This document shows positions 60,383-64,000 of a stretch of 64,000 bases of DNA, one piece after another. This DNA is from Pseudoflavonifractor sp. An184 (GTDB lineage: Bacteria > Bacillota > Clostridia > Oscillospirales > Oscillospiraceae), in the NCBI RefSeq assembly GCF_002160305.1, contig NZ_NFKI01000002.1:1-64000 (forward strand), read 5' to 3'. The position numbers were made by a program, and so were the translations under genes. Position 1 is the stretch's first letter; every line of letters begins with the position of its first letter. A model generated the notes under the pieces. That model worked only from the letters and a program-made list of their open reading frames with translations, searched no databases and was not told the origin of the DNA.

Positions 60383-61747
60383 TTATTCGTCCTGCCACGG
60401 TACGTACGTATCTTCTGAAACAGTGGAAACTCCGTTTATATGAGGTCTGGCAATCGCTTCAATTCCGAAAAATCCCCACACCCTCCGTCCGGCGGTGTTG
60501 GTGATCCTGTTGCAGTATTCCAGATTGTACTTGCCTTGATTGGAGATCACAGCATCACTAAAGCTGCGCCGCTTCAGCGCCGTCAGATTGTTTTCCTCAC
60601 ACCACATCTGGTAAATTTCATACAGTTCCTTAGAACTGATGGTACTGTCTGCTTTCAGCCGGATATATCCCTCGGATTCCAGAAAATCAAAGATATTATT
60701 ATTATCCCGTTTGACAGCCTCCCGGTTATCTTTTGTGCGCTGGCTCTCGGTAAACTTGAAGTTGTTGGCGGCCAGCCGCTGCAACCCCTCAAAAGCCCAC
60801 AGCAGGATACCCTCCACCTCGGCCTTCATCTTTTCGGCCAAGTCAGGGTCATCCACACGTCCGGCAGGCTTTTCTTTTGTGGTCAGCACCAGTTGGCGAC
60901 GGTAGAACCCGTTGCTCCGGTCAAACAGTGCCTGCAAATCTCCATTGGAGAAAGCCAGCAGCCGGGCACACATCCATCCCTGATAGCTCTGTTTGCCCTT
61001 GCGCTCCAAATCCATCTTGCCCTGGGCGGTGACGATGGATTTCACATAGTTGGTCTGGCGTAGGGCCTCCATCCGCATATCGTCATCTACGCACAGGAGG
61101 ATATGCTCCAAATCGGCACGGGCAAATCGGTTCTCCGATATTTTCCCAATGCTGCCATCCTTCATGTTGGAGCCGAACAAAGTTCCCAGCACAGCGCCGA
61201 TCTGCGACTTGCCTTCGCCGCCGTTGCCCTTAATGACCATCATCCGCTGACCTTTGTTGCTGGGAATCAGGCAGTAGCCGATGTATTCCTGCAAGGTGGG
61301 AATGTCCTCCGGGTAGAGCAGGCCATCCAGAAATTTCAGCCAGAGAATGGGTTTGGATGCCCCGGGATTGTAGGCCACAGGGAAACGATTACGGACGATT
61401 TCGGGTTTTCCCTCCACAAATTTTCCATCCAGAAAAAGCGTCCCGTTGGAGAGGTGAATCCGGTCCGGCTCCGGGGGAAAATCCTCCACCAGCGCCACCA
61501 GCTTCATCAGCTCCACAATGTTGCTGATTTTGCGGGGGATATTGCTGACCGCACAGCATTTCAGCTCCTCAAAAATCTCTCCCCGCAGGGGCAGCTCATC
61601 GGTCACACGGCCTTCGGACGTGAAAAAAGCCCCGTTTGTGAAGAGGATTTTGTGCGTCTGCAAGAACTCCTCACAAAACAGGGCTTCGTTGATGTTTTTT
61701 CCATCGAACCAGACGGGCATTCCGTCAGGCGGATTGTTTTTCTTCAT
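60383..61747 (-). CDS. Phage/plasmid D5-type primase-helicase
   Basis: A 454-residue SF3/D5 family helicase. The D5 N-terminal region (FLDGLLYPEDIPTLQEYIGYCL) precedes Walker A (VIKGNGGEGKSQIGAVLG) and Walker B (HILLCVDDDMRM). The C-terminal winged-helix region has ISSKELYEIYQMWCEENNL. It likely unwinds the element's replication origin. The ATG at 61747 lies inside the end of the primase gene (23-bp overlap), showing coupling. Confidence 0.9.
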   Translation of the reverse strand: MKKNNPPDGMPVWFDGKNINEALFCEEFLQTHKILFTNGAFFTSEGRVTDELPLRGEIFEELKCCAVSNIPRKISNIVELMKLVALVEDFPPEPDRIHLSNGTLFLDGKFVEGKPEIVRNRFPVAYNPGASKPILWLKFLDGLLYPEDIPTLQEYIGYCLIPSNKGQRMMVIKGNGGEGKSQIGAVLGTLFGSNMKDGSIGKISENRFARADLEHILLCVDDDMRMEALRQTNYVKSIVTAQGKMDLERKGKQSYQGWMCARLLAFSNGDLQALFDRSNGFYRRQLVLTTKEKPAGRVDDPDLAEKMKAEVEGILLWAFEGLQRLAANNFKFTESQRTKDNREAVKRDNNNIFDFLESEGYIRLKADSTISSKELYEIYQMWCEENNLTALKRRSFSDAVISNQGKYNLEYCNRITNTAGRRVWGFFGIEAIARPHINGVSTVSEDTYVPWQDE

Positions 61748-62345
61748 AGGGTGTTTCCTCCTCCTTTTGTCGTTCCAGCCGCGTCTCCAAGCTGGCAATC
61801 AGGTCATCTTTGTCCAGCATTTCTACGATTTTTACCCGCTGTTCCAGTTCGGCAGCAATGAGCAAATCCGCCAGATACTCCACATACTCCAGCATCTGAC
61901 AGGCTTCCACAAACCGGTCATCCAAAGCATCTTCCGGTGTCTTGGGCGCATACTGTACCTTCCAGCGTTCTAAAAGATGCAGATAATCGCACAGCACCCG
62001 AAGGCAGCGCATTTCCTCCTGCCGGTATGCCGTCAGCAGGGGGCGTTTCGGCTTGGGCAGAGCAATGGCCGCCGGGGGCTTATCCGGGTCAATCCCGAAA
62101 TCCTGTGCCAGCTTTTGTGCCGCCTCGAAGCTGCTCAAACCAAAGAGCCTTGCCACAAGGTCGATCACATCGCCGGTGGCCCCGCAGCCGAAGCAGTAAA
62201 AATACTTCTCATTCAGCTTCATGCTGGGATGCCGGTCATCGTGGAATGGGCAGCGGCACATCCCACTGCGATTGACCTGCAAGCCGTAATGCTCCGCTGC
62301 ATCCCGCACATGAATCGTTTGCTTCACCAGCTCAAACAGCGTCAT
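61725..62345 (-). CDS. CHC2 zinc-finger primase
   Basis: A 206-residue protein. The CHC2 zinc finger is visible: CRCPFHDDRHPSM and YFYCFGCGATGDVIDLV (about residues 30-65). The C-terminal part is helical and lacks an obvious TOPRIM domain. It initiates primers with the downstream helicase. GGGGAGGGAG precedes the ATG. Confidence 0.92.
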   Translation of the reverse strand: MTLFELVKQTIHVRDAAEHYGLQVNRSGMCRCPFHDDRHPSMKLNEKYFYCFGCGATGDVIDLVARLFGLSSFEAAQKLAQDFGIDPDKPPAAIALPKPKRPLLTAYRQEEMRCLRVLCDYLHLLERWKVQYAPKTPEDALDDRFVEACQMLEYVEYLADLLIAAELEQRVKIVEMLDKDDLIASLETRLERQKEEETPYEEKQSA

Positions 62346-62406
62346 TTTCGCTCCCTCCCCTCTGAAAAATGATCGGATGCCGTTTTTTCCATAGAGCCTC
62401 TCTTTC

Positions 62407-62476
62407 TTGCGCTTCCGGCGCAGCTGTTGTATAATGTTGATACGGTTCCGAAAAAAGTAATCTGCTTTCAGATTAC
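62407..62476 (+). promoter_or_regulatory. Promoter and hairpin upstream of sigma-like gene
   Basis: TTGCGC at 62407-62412 and TATAAT at 62430-62435 are 17 bp apart. A perfect hairpin gtaatctg/cagattac lies at 62457-62476 with an A-run before it, so on the minus strand it reads as a terminator in front of the primase operon. Confidence 0.7.
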
Positions 62477-62560
62477 CCTTTCACTAATAGGAGAAATCCC
62501 GGGTGTAAAACGGAACCATTTTTTGAAAAATCATAAAAAATTTTTGAAGGGGGTGGAGTC

Positions 62561-63406
62561 ATGGCGTATCTCACAGATGATGAGCTTCTGGATACCGAAG
62601 ATGGCTTCACCGAATGGGATGAGGACACAGCCGCCGGATCGACGGAGGAAACGCTGGAACAGGCCCTTGCGGGAGAACGCCTGGCAGAACTGGAAAGCGA
62701 GCTGGAGCAGGATGAGCATCCCGTTGATTATGATACCGAGCTGGAGACCGAGGAAGAAGAAGCCGCCCCGGTCAGCGAAAAGCGACTGAAACAGGAGATT
62801 CGGGCGGAAGCCATGCGCCGGCTGGAGGAAGCGGCCCGTACCGAAAGTGATTTTCGGGTGGTCGTGGACGAATGGAACAAGCTGGACCGGAACCGGGAGC
62901 GCCGGGAGCGGGACCACGAAAACCTCCGTGGGGATGTGCCGCTGGAATACCAAGCAGTTCCGGAACCAAAGCTCATCCCCCTGTGGATGAACAACCCGGC
63001 ATACCGGCAGCTGATGGCCGGGAACTTTCTGGACATCCTGTTTGACTGCCCCTATGAGATGCACTATCTGAGCGCCGACCCATTTATCTCCGGCATGATC
63101 GAAAATCTCAGTGAGGAACACAAGGAAGTCCTGTATTTTCTCTCTTTGCGGCTGTACAGCATCACCCGGCTTGCTGCCATTCGTGGACAGTCTGACCGCA
63201 ATATCCGCAAGCTGCGGAAAACCATCCATAAAAAATTGCAGCGCCAGATGTATGACCATCTGTGCAGCAAGCCGGAAAACGGCCTGACCTTGCGGGAGCG
63301 CCGGTTTCTGGAGGAATACTCGAAAATCGCAAAGAAACAGGGCAAGGACGCCGTGATTCGGCGGGAGAACAAGACCAAGCGCAGAAAAAAGAAAAAACGC
63401 CCCTGA
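62561..63406 (+). CDS. Sigma-70 region-4-like protein of the mobile element
   Basis: A 281-residue protein. The N-terminal 90 residues are acidic (ELETEEEEAAP). Around residues 185-230, LSEEHKEVLYFLSLRLYSITRLAAIRGQSDRNIRKLRKTI, is a sigma-70 region-4-like helix-turn-helix. The C-terminus is strongly basic (KTKRRKKKKRP). GGGGGTGGAG precedes the ATG. It probably regulates element genes; this is inference. Confidence 0.8.
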   Translation: MAYLTDDELLDTEDGFTEWDEDTAAGSTEETLEQALAGERLAELESELEQDEHPVDYDTELETEEEEAAPVSEKRLKQEIRAEAMRRLEEAARTESDFRVVVDEWNKLDRNRERRERDHENLRGDVPLEYQAVPEPKLIPLWMNNPAYRQLMAGNFLDILFDCPYEMHYLSADPFISGMIENLSEEHKEVLYFLSLRLYSITRLAAIRGQSDRNIRKLRKTIHKKLQRQMYDHLCSKPENGLTLRERRFLEEYSKIAKKQGKDAVIRRENKTKRRKKKKRP

Positions 63407-63440
63407 TGGCAGGGGCGATGAAACAGAAAGGGCACGCATA

Positions 63441-64000
63441 ATGAAGAATCTATTTGAACAATCCCGTTCTCATTGGGTGCGCTACGATCATTATGAGCTG
63501 AAAACAGCGGAAGATGGCAAACGGTACATCACTCCCGGCAAAAACGCAAAGCCGGATGTCTACAATCCGCTGAAAGAGATCCCGAACATTGTGTTGGATG
63601 CACTAAATGTGGGGATGCTGCTGATGGGACGTAAACCGGAGGCAGAAGTGGAAAAGGCTGTGATGGAGTTTGTCACCCGGTACGGCCTACTGGGGCTGAT
63701 GACCGCTCTGCCCACGACGCCGACTTTTATGGACTACGAGGCGGTGTACCTGCCGAAAAACCACTTTATCAAGGAAGAATCTATGGCGACAGGCCAATAT
63801 CTGTCCCTTTTTTACCCCTTCGACCAGCTGGACGTGGTGAAAAAGGGCATTGAATCCACATGGAATGTGTCCAGAGACCGGACCATGATTGCCCTGACCA
63901 TGACTTTCATGGACGAGCCGATGGCAAAGAACATGAGCTTCCAGCGAGAGTATGCTGAACCCTACGACTGGGTTGCCCAGCAGTTCAAGGACTGGGCATT
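63441..64000 (+). CDS. Mobile-element protein, unknown (3' end beyond window)
   Basis: An open frame from ATG 63441 to the window end (186 codons, no stop). It begins MKNLFEQSRSHWVRYDHYEL. It has no recognised motif and no membrane segment. It lies 34 bp after the sigma-like gene on the same strand and is probably co-transcribed. It may belong to a family of element-encoded DUF proteins. Confidence 0.7.
   Translation, partial: MKNLFEQSRSHWVRYDHYELKTAEDGKRYITPGKNAKPDVYNPLKEIPNIVLDALNVGMLLMGRKPEAEVEKAVMEFVTRYGLLGLMTALPTTPTFMDYEAVYLPKNHFIKEESMATGQYLSLFYPFDQLDVVKKGIESTWNVSRDRTMIALTMTFMDEPMAKNMSFQREYAEPYDWVAQQFKDWA

Larger units (their letters stand above)
56699..64000. mobile_element. Tn4451-like integrative mobilizable element (one end; continues past window)
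   Basis: One boundary lies near 56694-56701, where the HTH gene is broken. Contents in order: large serine recombinase, TnpW-like protein, Mob/Pre relaxase, candidate oriT, D5-type helicase, CHC2 primase, sigma-like protein and an open-ended ORF. Codon third positions are less GC-rich than in the host genes. TnpX, TnpW and a Mob/Pre relaxase TnpZ are the hallmark of the Tn4451/Tn4453 group. No resistance gene is seen in this part. Confidence 0.88.

Overview
The window reads as a chromosomal segment of a GC-rich, low-oxygen Firmicute of the Oscillospiraceae type (Flavonifractor/Lawsonibacter/Intestinimonas-like). This is inferred from sporulation genes (ylbJ-like, ylmC/ymxH-like), S-layer-homology (SLH) proteins with a CsaB-type pyruvyl transferase, a biotin-dependent Na+-pumping decarboxylase, a butyrate-pathway 3-hydroxybutyryl-CoA dehydrogenase, and strong Shine-Dalgarno sites. 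The genus cannot be proved from the sequence alone.

Layout: 1-9 kb holds housekeeping and metabolic genes (FAD dehydrogenase, nitroreductase, YccA/BI-1 protein, ZIP transporter, guaB, acyl-ACP thioesterase, a P-loop ATPase). 9-18.7 kb holds an RpiR regulator, a YlbJ-like sporulation protein, an LTA-synthase-like sulfatase, alanine racemase, a polar amino acid ABC importer and a YlmC-like protein. 18.9-25 kb holds a four-gene reductive cluster (cupin, aldo/keto reductase, a secreted SLH-flavodoxin fusion, Fe-alcohol dehydrogenase), a chimeric integrase remnant and a LysR regulator. 25-35 kb holds an SLH beta-helix protein, tRNA-Gly, Nudix, a THF-riboswitch-controlled folate transporter, mrnC, rqcH and the decarboxylase alpha subunit. 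35.2-46.2 kb holds a 43-residue small protein, a six-gene cell-wall polymer operon (MurJ flippase, O-antigen ligase, glycosyltransferase, two DUF4330 proteins, glycosyltransferase-CsaB fusion) and, divergently, a large SLH/NAGPA/SH3 protein. 46.6-56.7 kb holds the decarboxylase gamma and beta subunits behind an attenuator leader, an HD protein, degV, trmD, an AEC transporter, hbd, a lipoprotein, a hydrolase, an amidase and a truncated HTH regulator. From about 56.7 kb to the window end lies one end of a Tn4451-like integrative mobilizable element (serine recombinase, TnpW-like protein, Mob/Pre relaxase, candidate oriT, D5-type helicase, CHC2 primase, sigma-like protein).

The most unusual signal is a dispersed 220-221-bp multi-hairpin element with imperfect terminal inverted repeats (CAGgcTGTCGAAAA-type ends). 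Full copies lie at 11938-12158, 14164-14383 and 32657-32877, and truncated copies at 2357-2535 and 48921-49025. Each full copy is sandwiched between two copies of the same intrinsic-terminator hairpin, so the terminator itself looks like the duplicated target. Both truncated copies abut a stop codon and have lost the gene-proximal terminator copy. A sixth, decayed example may lie at 46303-46467. This looks like a non-autonomous, terminator-targeting mobile element.

The genes tie together around the cell envelope. CsaB-type pyruvylation of a secondary wall polymer is the known anchor for SLH domains, and the window encodes three SLH proteins, one carrying a flavodoxin domain outside the membrane.
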